Shown in pieces: positions 37,301-51,300 of a stretch of DNA of 64,000 nt. The translations under genes were made by a program, and so were the position numbers. This DNA is from Daphnia carinata (Eukaryota > Arthropoda > Branchiopoda > Diplostraca > Daphniidae). Under the pieces are notes generated by a model. That model worked only from the letters and a program-made list of their open reading frames with translations, was not told the DNA's origin and did not search any database. Positions within the stretch are counted from its first letter, which is position 1. Each line of letters starts with the position of its first letter. The stretch spans positions 868,001 through 932,000 of the forward strand of contig NC_081335.1 in the NCBI RefSeq assembly GCF_022539665.2, in the 5' to 3' direction.

Positions 37301-39301
37301 ACGATACCTCCTACTTGCTACTAATACCTAGCTGGAAGGCTAGTTCTCTCTTTTTTTCATCCTCGGCAAGCGTGCACAACAAAAGAGCTTTTGCTTAAGT
37401 TTTGCTGCTTTAGACACATTCGGTAAGAAAGAAAAAAAAAAAACGAAAGAAAAGAAGAATCCCAAACATGGAGGGGTTGGCTAGCAGCTCACAGTGGAAT
37501 TTTTATGGCCAGCGCCAATTCAAAAACGCCCGGCGATTGTTTCGAGAAAAAGGCAGCAGCAGCAATAGCTAAAAAAGCAAGAGAAAATGCTTATAATTCT
37601 TCCGTGTGCATCTATAAAGCAGCCGGATGCTCATAACTTTTGTTGTCAGCCCAGTTTTTTCTCTCTATTTGTTTTTTTGTTTTTTTGAAGAAAAGATAAG
37701 AGAGTTAAGCTTAAAAGAAAAAAAGAAAGAAGAAAACTCGCCCGTGTGGGAGCCAAATAAACACACACACACAACAAGATGGACGACTGGAATGCCGTGC
37801 GTTCAAATCGCTTCGAAGGTGATATTCCTCGTGGGTCTGACCTGTTGCCTGATCTTTTGTACATATCTCTGCTAGTTTTTTGGAGGGGGGAAGTTTTCGG
37901 GAGAATAAAAAAAAAACAGATTTTGTGATATGAATCTACATACAGTCACGATCCCAGTTATACATTCCAGGGACTAGATAAATGAAAAAAAAACGCAGAA
38001 TTTCACAGGCACGTAACAAGACGATCTTGAAATTGTTACGTGTGTGTATAGATTTGTCAAGGTTAACTTGTATGGAGATTTCTAGTCCCTTTTACCTGTC
38101 ATTCAACTGGGGCGTTGGTTTTTCCAATGTACCGTAAAAATTCTCAACGACACAAACGAATATCGCAAAAACACAACGATGGCGATTAAGACACACGAGG
38201 AGAATGGCCGTCCAATGAACCACTTTTTCTGCTGGCTGCACTCGAATCACCACACTCGTACACTTTTTCTTCGTTTTGATGAAATGCCACGTGTTGATTT
38301 CTGGTCCTTTTTCTGTTGGAGATGTCGTCTTTTTGAGTCGATGGCGACATGAATAGATGAGTTGAAAAAGAACAGCACCGACCAGAAAAAAAAAAAAACT
38401 CAACCGTTCACCCGCATCTCACAGCAGCAGCACACACACACACAACTCGACTCTGGCGAGGGCCAAGGTATGCGCCGTGGGCACAGCAGGTAACTGAAGG
38501 AATGGAATAATAAATGGAACTCGAAACGTGGACGCTACGCGCTTTCTAAATAGTTCCCTCCTTTTTTCTCTCTTGCAGTGACCTCCTCCGCTTCCCGCCT
38601 TTAGGCTCTAAACTGATTATCAACGCCATCTACTGGTAGATTCAACATCTTTTTTGGTATATTTTTCAATTGTTTTGGGTAAATAATTGCAGCAGCCGAT
38701 CGGAAATGGCGGAATTGATGGCTGACGTCAGTGTCGCATTCTTGGTCTCGGCTAAAGGTATACATGCCAATCCATTTTGGCTAGAGTTGATAAATAATGG
38801 ACAAGCTAAAGAAGTTGGGTGACTCCCTTACTGAAAACCTTAGGAACGAAATTGCAAATTCACTATTAAACGGATGACAAATTCGAGAATTGAAATTGCA
38901 TAACAAGGTAGGATGACGCAAAACGATGATGCGAGATGCGACGCAGCTTATCCATAAGGACACTTTTTCTACGACATCCAACCCCCATGATCTGACAACA
39001 GAGCTGGCTTTTCGTCTGCTTAAAAACTCTGCTGCTGAGTAATCAACAAAGTGTTCCTTAGTCACATGTAAACTTTGGTACTCTGCTGTGTTATATTTGT
39101 AGATCTGTACTGAGAAAAATAAAAAAAGCTCTGAACGCATTATCAGTTGTTTGTTGAACGTAGACGTGGTCTACGTACGAAGGTATTCGATGGTAAACCG
39201 TATACGTTTCGTAAGTCCAATAATAAAAAAATTTCACAGTAAAAAAAAAATCAAAAAATGTATTATTCTACATATAGTAAATTACTTACTCGAATACAAA
39301 A
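34389..39301. other. Non-coding region between divergent synphilin-like and Vps13 genes
   Basis: It separates two divergently transcribed genes, so it should contain both promoters and 5' UTR exons. I find no protein-like frame with a family motif; longer frames are poly-Lys or poly-Phe readings. Features noted are (TA)n near 34700-34720, (CT)n near 35780-35792, several A/T runs (36510-36536), and a CTCF-like motif at 38624-38636. Confidence 0.5.
38624..38636 (-). promoter_or_regulatory. CTCF-like motif upstream of Vps13
   Basis: On the minus strand this reads CCAGTAGATGGCG, fitting CCASYAGRKGGCR. It is about 680 bp upstream of the Vps13 start codon and nearly identical, including flanking TGGTA on the plus strand, to the site at 21092-21104. 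Confidence 0.4.
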
Positions 39302-42300
39302 ATGGTGTTCGAAACGGTGGTGTCAAGTCAACTGAATAAGTTTCTCGGTGCCTATATCGAAAATCTTAATAGTTCCCAACTGAAACTGGGACTTCTGGGT
39401 GGTGAGTTTTTTTTACCTAATCCCAATTGCTTGCCAAAAATATTCTTGGGATTTTTTCAATATCAATATAACTCGTGCTTTTATGTAGGTGATGTTGTGC
39501 TAAACCGACTTGTCTTGAAGCAGAGTGCCCTTGATGATTTAGACCTGCCCGTGAAAACTGTGGCTGGTCATATAGGTGAAATGCTGCTTTTTTTTTAAAC
39601 ATACATTTATTTTATTGTTTTCTTCTTTTAGATGAGCTTGTACTGAAAATACCCTGGACAAATATTTATGCTTCTAGGACACAAGTTTGTATTAAAGGTC
39701 TCTACTTATTGGCCATTCCCAATCAGGCTGTTGCCTTTGATGCAGATAAAGAAAGAATTGCCACCAAAGAGGCAAAAGAGAGGCAGTTAGCCTTGATTGA
39801 GGAAGCCAAAGCCCGGGAAACGGCAGGTAAGAAACAATTTCGCGAAATGTTCACCGGAGAAGCTTCATATCCATCATTTAATTTCAGTCGACAGTTCACA
39901 AGAAAGCGATGGTTTCGTAGCTAAATTAGCAGCTCAAATTCTCCAAAATCTACTCGTGACAGTTGAAGATGTTCACATTAGATTTGAGGACAACATTACG
40001 GATCCCAGTCGTCCGTTTGCGTTTGGTGTAACTTTAAAAAAACTGGCCCTTGAAAGCACGGATAGCTCATGGAACCCGACTCTCATTTCTGAGCCGTCTA
40101 AGCAGTTCTTCAAGCTTTTAAGTCTGGAATGTCTGTCTATATACTGGCTCAGTAACACGACCAACCTTCTAAGCAAAATGAATAGCCAAAGCCAAGTGGA
40201 ATATTTTCGTAAGGGGATAGCCAACGCCCATGCGAGACCATACGAAAATTCCTACATTGCGGGTCCTATAACATCGTACGCCAAATTACGAATCAACACT
40301 CGACCAGAATTGGATGGCTCAAACTACACGATCCCTAAAATCTTCCTCAATCTAACAATGGAAGAAATATCAATGGCGCTGACACCGAATCAGTACAAGG
40401 ACATTGTTGGCTTCTTAGGCAACGTCGAAAGGTTGAACCGAGGCTCACCCTACCGCAAGTATCGACCCGTCATTAGTGGCTACAAGAAGTATGCCAAGTA
40501 CTGGTGGCTTTTTGCTTACCAGTGCGTTTTGGAAGAAAATGTTCGCCGTAGGAGAAGAAACTGGCGATGGTCTTATATGCGGGAACATAGAACTTTGGTA
40601 CGACGGTACATCGAGCTATACAAAACAAAACTTGGGCAAAAGAAAGAAGATTTGCGGCTAAAAAAGAACTTGGAAGAACTCGAAGACCACCTCGACGTAT
40701 TTAATATTACCTTGGCTAGGCGACAGGCCGAAGTACAGGTAAAGCAATTGCTCATGAATATTGAATTGGGTCATTTTTTTCAGCAATTATGGATTTGCAA
40801 TGTAGGTGGAACGAATGCGGGCCAGTGAACAGAAAATTAAAGACGAAGCCGAAGCGCAGCAAAAAAGCAAAGGTTGGTTTAGCGGTTGGTTCGGATCTGG
40901 AGCCTCATCTACAACCATTAGCCCTGATACAGAAAGTGTCGTTAAAAGTTTGCAAGCTGAGATGACACCTGCTGAAAAAGCCAAGCTTTACAGTGCTATT
41001 GGCTACGAAGAAAATGCTGTCCCTGCTATTTTCCCCAAAACATTTGTCGAAAATCGTTTCGAGTTTTTTCTCAAGAAACTCGTCATACTGTTACATGATA
41101 ACATGGATACCAAGCAGCCAGTTATCTTGCTTTCTAGTCTTAGTGGAGTCGAAGCCACTGTAGAGCAACGGCCGGTTGCCCAAGCTCTTCAGGCCACTGT
41201 CAAAGTTGGGGACTTTGTCATAGATGGAACCCCACAAAATGGCGATAAACCTAGCCTCGTTCGTCCATTAGAAAGTAACTTGAAATCAGAATTGGAGTAT
41301 TTACGTTTTGTCTTTACCTGTCTGTTTTCGTTATTTAGCCAACAGAGAAATCCTAAGTCTAGTCTACGAAACAAACCCGCTGGATGAGAGTTGTGACCAG
41401 AGGGTACGGTTAGCGACGGAACCATTGCAAATTACTTACGATGTGAAAACACTTGAAAAAGTAAGTGCCATGTTCGAGTCAAAAGAGGCTTCGCAGCTTA
41501 CGCAACTTACGGCCGCTGCCAGACAGAAGCTGGAAGATTTGAAGAAAACATCCGCCCTGGGTTTGGAATATGGTAATATTTTTATCGTCTTATGGGTAAC
41601 ATCTAAGTTACCAAAGCCGAACGTAACTGTTTGCATCATCTTCCCTGAGGATAAATGTTGAAGTTTAGGTCCTTCAAAGGGATCTAGTAGATGTCAAACT
41701 TTGCTAACCTAGATGTTCAGACTACTTGTAAATAACATTTAGTATTAAACATGGTATTTTACTTTATGATTTGCAGCCATTCAGAACCACGCAGTCGTGG
41801 ACGTGGATGTCAATATAAAAGGATCCTATCTAATCTTACCGTCTGGAGGATGCCTTAAGAATAATGGTGGCAAAATTCTATGCAATATGGGAAATTTTTC
41901 CTTCAAGAGTGTGGATGCCAAAAAACGTAGCGAAGTGTCACTAGTGAATCAACTGATGCGCGTTGGAAGTACAGAGCAAGACATCATGGAGGAAATGCTG
42001 AAAAATAGCTACGATAAATTCTCCCTGGGCCTTCGTGACGTCCAGATTATCTCCGTGCTACCCAATGAAGATTGGACCAATCTAGTCAAACGAACCAAAA
42101 CAGATCATTTCATACTAAAACCGATGAGTGAGTAATTTTTCATACCTGGTTAAATTTCATTACTGAAGACGTTATAACATTCTGCTGTGTGTAGGTATCG
42201 AGTTAATCGTAGAAAAATGTCTCCTGCTTGACGACCCTCGTCTCCCCAAGTTGAAAGTTTCCGGACAACTTCCATCGATTCATATAGATGTTATAGACAC

Positions 42301-45300
42301 GAGGTAAATATCACATTTACTTTATGAAATTAGAAAAGTTTGAGACGTTCTCATCATATTTTCAGGTTGGTGAACTTTGCTGCTGTACTGAAAAGCATTC
42401 CCTCACCTGCTGCAGACAACACTTCAAATGAATTTGTGGACGCGGTTGCTCCAAGGTCGGAGCTGCCAGCTCGAATTAGCAGTGATGATAGTGCCTTAGA
42501 ACATTTGGAAAACGTTTTCAAAGTCGCAAACAATGAAGATGGCCAACAGCTGTCAAACAATAAAGAAGTCCAATTAAGCAACGACGAACTTGTTCAACCT
42601 ACCGACTTGATGCTGCGGTTCGAGTTCCAAGACGTCCGATTAAGTTTGTCAGTCGGCCTAAATGATCAAGCCTCGAAACCTGTTCTCTCTTTTGGAATGG
42701 AGAGCTTGGCGATGGTGTTCACAAAGAAAGTCTTTGAAACTGTCATTGATCTCACTTTGAAAGATTTAAGCCTCAATTTCGTCGACCATATGGCGAAAGA
42801 TGAGAGCCACAGAAGTGTCAAAATGATCAATAGCCACGATTCTTCCAAAGAATTGCTTTCTGTTCGCTTCGTGGACGTCAACAAGCAATCTCCTGAATTC
42901 CATGCCAGACACAAATCGGTCGCAAGAAAGCTGGAAGTAGTCATCTCATCATTGGATTGTGATTTCCACCAAGAAGCTGTCATCGACCTTCTCCAACTTA
43001 GTAATGACATCAACTCTCAGATCGATAGGAGCAGTTCTGTTCAGCGTGCGACTGGTATCACTTCAACTGATACCGAAAATTTCATTAGAAATCAGCCTGT
43101 TAAACTTCTGGCTGCTGAAGGTTAGTTTAATTTGATCTACCTCTTTTCCATTTCCTTATTGAATGAATGAATTTGATTCTTTAAGCTGCCAAGTGGAGAG
43201 GTAAGTTTTTAATTTGTAGCTTAGTCTGTTGAAAAACATTTTTCTGTCGTGTGACTGACAAATATGAATTGTGAACTAGATAAAGAAAGGAAACGACGTG
43301 ACATCTCCGATGAAATCGTGGACTTCCAGTTGAAGGCGCAGTTCCATCACTTTCGAGTAAACATGCTGACACGGAAGTTACGTCTGACTGAAATTACAAT
43401 CAGTGGATTGGAGATGGAAACAAGCGTACGCGCTTCACATATAGTTTTCGAAGCTGGACTCAACGAATTCCGAATTGCCAATCCTAATGGTGACTCGCTT
43501 TATCGTGAAATTGCTTTAGTCGTGGACGGGCGAGCCATCCAGTTAAACGTGAAGATTTTTAATAACGCAACAGAGGACGTGAATATCATCGACATGAAGA
43601 AAGTTGACCTGGCCATCCACTTGAAGATGAGTCGCATGAAAGCGGTTTACTTGAGCAGCTTTGTGAGGGATTTGCTGGCCTTCATTAATCATTTCCAGGC
43701 AGCTAAAGAGGCCCTTATCCAAGCGTCTTCGGCCGCCGCTACGGCTGCCAAGGAAAACATGCAGAAGGTTTACGTCCAGGCAACACGCATCTTACTGGAT
43801 ATTGAATTCCAGGCGCCATACATCATTTTCCCTCAGAGATCCAACAGCACGGACGCTCTCATTATCGATCTTGGACACTTTACACTAAAGAATCGATTTG
43901 ACTTGAGGAACACTCGCAATGAGATCGGTTCTCCGGCTATCATGGATGCAATCAGTTTAAATCTGCAAGAGCTGCGCATCTTTTTGGCCGTTGTCGATGG
44001 CATGAAGGTCAAATCAGAAAGAGAACTCATCGAGCCGTTGACCTTCAACCTCGACTTGGTGAGGAATTTAACAAGCACTTGGTACAGCGATGAACCAGAC
44101 CTCAGAGTGGACGTTGAATTAGGCAAGGTCAGCATTGTTGTTAGCGAATTCGTTTATCGCAAATTGATGCAGATCGTCTTCGACAATTTGGAAGAAGGAC
44201 AAAACCAATTGCTTGAACTGGAACATGCAGAAATAAGAGATCGGGAATCTAGCCGACCAACAAGCACTCTTCAAGGAAAAGCAACATCTTCGGAGAGTCC
44301 GCTTTTATCATCGCAATCGTCTGAACTTTCGGCCGATAGTATCTTGCAGCGCTACGGACCGACGCGAGTCTCGATGGCATTTTCGGTTAAATTGGCAGAA
44401 ATAAAAATGGAACTGTTTACGAACGTTGTCCCCAAGAAAGAAATGACATTCTCTGCAAAACTGGAAAGGCCTTTATCAAAATTGGCTATGCAAGGATTCG
44501 TTGTCTCTGGCCAATTGATGTCTGATTTGTCGATCCAATCAAAGGTTACACTGCACTCGCTTTTGATTGAAGACACAAGACCATTGTTGCAATCTGGTAT
44601 TTCATCTCCGACTACTCCGGGCACTCCGAGCTCGTCATTGAAACGCTTGGTGGAAAGACCAATCAATCGGCTCCTCTATCCGACGGAATCTAGCAGCAAT
44701 CCACAGCAGCAAATGTTGTTGATTGATTTCCTGCAGGAAAAGCAGCAAGACTCGAAAGTTGACGTACATCTGTGCGGATTCACGTTGATTCTCTGTCCAA
44801 GTTACTTGTTGCGACTCTTGAATTTCTTCACAGCTGGACTGCCTAAGCCTAAAGCTGCTCCGCCAGTTAAACCAACTAGACCGACGAATTCGTCACACGT
44901 CGCACCAGTTCGTAGCAAGAAACCTCAATCGATATCGTTGATGTCCGTCACTGTACGTGTGGACAAGCCCGACATATTTCTTGTGGATCGAATCGATTGC
45001 TTGGATACCAATGCTCTCGTTCTCAATTTCGAAATGAAGTTGAATCTCTTAATACTTCCTCAAGCAATGGACATTTCAGGAGATGTGTCTAAGCTCCACA
45101 TTTATTCTTGTCTCTTCAATCCCCATCATCGTCAGGGAACAATGGGGACAGTCCTCAGTCCGTGCGGGTTAGCTGTCAAAGCCAAATTGTGCGAAGATGA
45201 GCAAGCTTCTCAAGTAGACATAAACATAGGTGACATGACACTAAGTGTCTCGCCAGGAACAATCGCGTTGCTCACGAGCGTGAGCAAGAGCATGGCTCTG

Positions 45301-48300
45301 ACAGGCAGTGATGACGAGGCACTCGGAGAAGAGGAAGAAGACAAGGATAAAGAAGAAGTTTCCTTTGCTTCATGGACAGACCTATGGGAAATGAAACATT
45401 TAGCTTTCTTTAACTTCCCATTTCTCGAAACTGAAATTGGTGAAGAAGCACACGAATTTGTAGATGATAACATGGCCTTAGTTCCGCCCAAAAAACGAGT
45501 ACGCAGCGAGCAGATGATTGTCGTTTTCAATCATTTTGAAATGATGATCGAAACGGGCCAAGGAAATCGAACATCGCCTTTAGTTTTGCTCGAGAGTCGC
45601 ATGAGTGCCAACGTCAGGAATTGGAGTTCACTTCTAGAATTGACAGCAAGTCTTAATCTTCAGGCTGGCTATTACAATAGTAGATTGGCCATATGGGAAC
45701 CTCTACTGGAACCAGTGGACTGCACCCGGTTAGGTCCAGTCCGGCTGAGACCATGGGAGTTGACGATGAAGATGCAGAAGGTTGTCGATGATTGGGATGG
45801 ATTTGAATTTGAAAGCCGTCCGTCATCTAAAATGGAAATCAAATTTGAATCAGCAGACACAATGGAATTAACTGTTACCCGCAGCTTTCTTGATGTTGTT
45901 TCTTTGCTCGGGAAAGCTTTTAGCGACGCAGTTAATCAAAAGTTTTTCAAACGCGATCTGCTCCCGCCTTCGCTTTACGTGGTCAACAATCAGCTGGACA
46001 AGAATGTGGTTATTATTCTACAGGATTCAGATTTCATCGTTGACGATGCCTCAATAGCAGACGCTAAAGAGCTGGTAATATTAGTATGTTAAACTTACTT
46101 CTTGAATATAAACACGTTCAAATATTTATGTAGATTCTTGAATCCGGATCGAAAATTGGATTAAAATTGAAACCGAAGATTCGTACACGTTCTGTTTTGA
46201 GTGAAGAGACTGAAAACGAACGGATGTTGAAAGTCAAAATTCCAGAGCTTTCATACCAAAACGGGGGCATCCCCGTGAGTCGTTCCAGCCGTCGTTATTT
46301 GCCGGCTGGCAAATCAGAAAGGGATGAGAATATCGGAATTGTAGCGGATATTGTCAACGATTTTGGTTTCCGCTCCATTACATTCCGGGGCCTCGTTCAA
46401 ATCCACAATCATTTTCCACAACCCATTGACGTGTATTACATGACCAAGACGGGCAACGAGGTCAATGGTGTCGGCCGAGTGGAAGAGTGCGGCGTTCTCA
46501 ATGTCCCCCTCTTCGCCTTGTACACGCCAACGGGTGAACTTTTCTTCAGTCCTCTTGGGTAAGTCCTATTAAGGTCATATGCCTCTCCCGTGTTTTTTTT
46601 TTGTACCTAAACATCTCCTATTAATAAGTTGTCCATGTGTAACTTGACACCGTCAGATACCGGAGGCAAGTTAAGTCTATCGCCGACAAACGGAAATGAC
46701 ATATCGATGGAATTACGTATTCCTTGTCTGTCCGATTCGTTTACAGCGTTGTCGGGCAAGCGCGTAGCATTTAATAGCCGTTTACAAGTTTAATGTAATC
46801 TGCGCTGGAAACACGTGTCGCGAATGCTTATGAGTTGGCTGTTGACGTCTGGATCGTAATCTTTTTTAAATTCTCTAGATATGGCGTCTCGATTGTACCC
46901 TTTGTGTGGCGAGATCTTCAACGACAGAATCAAATCAGCAAAGTGTTGCAGTGCAGTTCCCGACAATCTTCCAGGACTTCTAACAATGAAGACCCTTTCT
47001 TCATGCAGGTAACGATTAAAAGAGTAAACATTAGTTAAAAAATAATTCTATTTTTGTTTTGTTTTTTTACTTAACCACAGGTGACAGGCAATGTTGAGCA
47101 CATCTATCTGGAAGACACCCGAAAGAAAACGTTGAACAGCTTTTGTTATGCGATCCATCTGCGTCCGACAGTCATTTTGCATAATTCGTTGCCGGTGCCG
47201 CTTTATATTCTTACGTGCGGTGCCATGAACGAACTGATTGTGCCACCGGGGGGTAATAGTTATCTCTCCTGTGTCGAGCCCGGAGCGGCCTATGTGGTAC
47301 TGAAGGTAATGGACCGGTCCTGAAAAAAAATGATTCACCAGACAAGAAGACGTTCAATGTGAAGTGATTGAAGCTTAAAATCTTTCCATGTTACCTTTTT
47401 TAGCTGAAAAACTATTTGGAACGTGACTGGGCATGCAAAGAAGAAATTCGTCCAATTCCAGCAGAGTTATCGGTGTGGAGTCTGATCTCGTACGACGGTT
47501 CAGCGAAGGCAACGTTAGATTTGGGCGTCTTTTCTACCGTCAAAGATCACACGCTCCACATGACTGTCTACTGCCCATTCTGGATGATCAATAACACTGG
47601 CCTTTTGTTGGCATATAAGGTAAGATGACTTCCCCATTTATATTAACAGGACGGAGAAAAATCGACGCCTTCTCAATGTGCCATGTGGAGAATAAGCCTT
47701 ATCTTTAGCGTGTGTGTTCTCTCTGTACATTCCAGCATTCCGGCAAGTCGTCTAAAAAGGCGAAGGTGCGCAAATCATTGAAGGTAAATAACCCAGGTCA
47801 TCAAAACTTAAGCTTAGATCCGCTTCGGTCTCCTCTCCTATTTGAGTTCTTTCAGAACCATATTTTTTTTCTTTTGTTTTTTGGCGTTGGGTATTTATGA
47901 AACAGCGCTGGGCTTCCACGGTTTCTTTAAACTCCGTCGCCTCGTTGGCGGCATTTTCGGTGAGTTAACGACTCAACTCCCCCCATTCTTTTTTTTCTCC
48001 TGTCCGTAATGATTGTGAATCCTTATTGCATAGCCTTCCATCCAGCGGTTTGTTTTTATTTATTTTATTTATTTTTCTCTTTCTCTCTCAATGATTTGCT
48101 CATCACTAACTTGATTGACTTGACCACGATAAAGAATCGGGCATCAGGGTGGAGTGGAAATGGGGAGAATCGGAAAGGGAACGCCGGAATGCTAAAGAAT
48201 GTTGTTTCCTAATCACATAAAGTAATGTGAGTTTCCTCTCTTCGTGTGTGGCTTCTGTCCGCTGGTTAAAATAACGTCTTCAACAATTTGCGGAGGTTAC

Positions 48301-51300
48301 CATCGTCGTTGGCTTTGATTTTTCACATGTTTCGCAATTAACTTGGGCGCTAACTTTGCCAAAACCGATAGAATGCGAGGAAATTTTGTGCAAACGTCAT
48401 GTTGTCCAACACAATAGTATAGATGTAGTTGTTTTCGTTTAGTTTTATGATCCTATTCTGCGACTATGGTGATTGCTTCGCTTTTAACTTTGCGCTTCGT
48501 GTCGTTTTTTTTTTTTTGGGCCCGTGCTTTATATGTTTTCTTATTCAAAATTGCAACACTTGTTTCTGATTTGATCCATCACTCAATTCATGTTTTGTGA
48601 TTGCCTACTCAATAGGGCGAAGAGGACAACTGCATCTATCATCCGGAGAATATGTCTGATCCTGTTTTGTTTTCCTTCCGTGCAAAATCCTTCTTTGAAA
48701 AGAAGACGGCAATGATACGTGTGGAGGATTCAAATTGGTCGGATCGATTCTCGCTCGACGTGGCTGGCAGTTCGGGACTTGTGACTTGCAAAACAGAAGA
48801 CGGTGATAATCCCTCGTGTTACCAATTGGGAGTCACGGTGCAACTAAGCCACGGAGGCTTGACGAAACAAGTCATTTTCACACCTTACTACATTCTCTCC
48901 AATTTGGCTCCGTTTGACGTCGACGTGTTCGAAGTACGCGAAGTGGGTCCTCGATCATCGACTCCCGCCCCAAGTCGCGATTGGTTTCCCATTGGAGCCA
49001 GCCAATCCGTCCCGTTTTGGCCACGCTTTCCGCAAAAGTGGTTAATTTTCCGAATCACAGGCACCATGGAAGAAACGCTCGCCTTATCGCTGGATAAGCC
49101 CCAACCCACGCTGTTGCGGCTGAACAACGGATACGGTGGACTCTTCATCGACTTCCAGGTTTCAGAGTCGTCAGTCATCATCGTCTGCCACCCGTACGAA
49201 GACGGCCGAGCTCCTCTTCTGCTGGTCAACCATTCTCAAATCTCTGTGAGCATAAGCGAATCGAATGATGGATCGACATCGATGGAACTCGCGCCCCATC
49301 ACGCTACCTACTATACTTGGATGCAACCCAACGGAGCGAGGAACTTGACGTGGGGTACTTGTGGTTTCAAACGCGAGTTTAGTGGACGGGACGTCACGCG
49401 GAGCGCCAGTGGCAGTTTCGATAGTCCCGCCGGCTCCCTCGAGTGGATTTCGTTCTTGCACGGAAGACAGCGGGTCCTGCTCTTCACCGACGATAAAATG
49501 CTGGCCTTCCAGCAGCGCAGCGTTAGCACAACAGAGCCGGTCGAGCAGAGCGTCACCGTGTCGCTTCACGGACTCGGCATCTCGTTAGTGGACAACACCC
49601 ACCGACGGGAAATTCTGTACGCCGGAATCACGAGCTCGGGTGTCATCTGGGAAACGGCCAAAATGCGGATGATTCGGCCGATATACCGTGCCATGAGCAT
49701 CCGCCATAACATGATGCTCGAAGAGGCCTACCAACAGTATACACGCAATTTGGCAGCCGGTGTTGACACGGGCAGTCGGCGTGAATTGGATGGCGGCCGC
49801 CTCCTAGCCGATTTTAAAGAATTGAAAGTGTACAAGCCGAAAGAACGATTACTTCGACGTAGCTACCGATCCGGACTGGAGTTGCTTCTTGAAACGTACT
49901 GCAACCGTCGACTTGTTCATGCCCGTCTCAACAAACTGCAGATCGATAATCAGCTGGAAGACTGCGTCTTTCCCATCGTGTTTGCTCCCGTTCCTCCGCC
50001 TCGTAGCATCGCCACGGAATCTATCCCGCATCCGTTTGTCGAAATCAGCATCGTCGAGTTGCTAGGTCAACAGACGGACGTCCAACAATATGAATACTTC
50101 AAGCTGTTGGTGCAAGAGTGTCACTTTCGCGTCGATATGTCACTCGTCAACGGAGTGGGGTCATTGTTTGTCAATGAAAATGAGCTCGTGTCCGAACTGG
50201 AACATAAGAAAAATGTTGAAATGGACATTGAATTAGCGAAACAAGGTATACCTTTCTATTTTCCGCCGTTCAGAAGTACGTGAATGTAATTTCTTTTTGT
50301 TGAAATTGTGAAGGATTGCACGAGAGGACTCGTTTGCTTAACGATAAAGCTCCAGAAAATTATTTCAAGATGTTACACTTGTCTCCACTGAAGATCCATT
50401 TGAGTTTCTCTAATACTGGCAGCGTAAGTGCAGTTAGCTCTTCCCAGCAACAGACCAGCAATAATCCCGCGAGTCAGTTGCTTAATTTGCTGATGCAGAG
50501 CGTCGGCGTCAGTTTGACGGAAGTGCAAGATGGTAAGATCACAAACGATATTTCAAAAACATCCAGTTTAAATGCCGGCCATTGTCATTCCACAGTTGTC
50601 TTCCGCTTGGGATTCTTCGAACGGAGCGACATTTTCCTGAGTTGGCAACAACTGGCCCGCGACCTACAATGGCACTATACCGGCCAGGCCGTCAAACAGT
50701 TTTACGTCCTCGTTTTTGGATTGGACGTCATCGGCAATCCTTTCGGTCTGGCTCTGGGCATCTCGCAAGGAGTCGAGCAGCTCTTTTACGAGCCGTTCCA
50801 AGGCGCGATTCAAGGGCCTGGAGAGTTCGTAGAAGGGTTGGCTCTGGGTGCTCGTAGCCTGATTGGGCATACGGTCGGTGGTGTGGCTGGAGCGGCGTCA
50901 AGGATCGCTGGCACCCTAGGCAAAGGTCTCTCTTACCTAACATTCGACGAGGACTACCAGAAGAACCGACGTGAAACTTTGCTGCGTCGGCCCAACGACA
51001 TTGGCGAGAATTTAGCCCTAGGAGGCAAAGGCCTCTTGATGGGCGTCGTGGAAGGCGTATCTGGAGTTGTAATGCGTCCGATCGAGGGAGCCCAACAGCA
51101 AGGAGTAGGCGGTTTCTTTGCTGGTATCGGGAAAGGCGTGGTAGGGCTCGTAACACGGCCGACTGCTGCCATCGCCGACTTTGCCAGCGGATCACTGGAT
51201 GCCATGAAAAAGTAAGTCGACGATACGTTTTTGTTTTTCCTCCTGCCGGCGCTGTCCATTAGTGGGCAAGAGCCAGTACCTTTTCTTTTCGGCCCAGGTT

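Noticed and set aside
48140-48240. Possible extra Vps13 exon in the VAB-domain intron
   Set aside because: Both usable frames after the candidate acceptor reach a stop before any donor, so it cannot be an internal coding exon as read.
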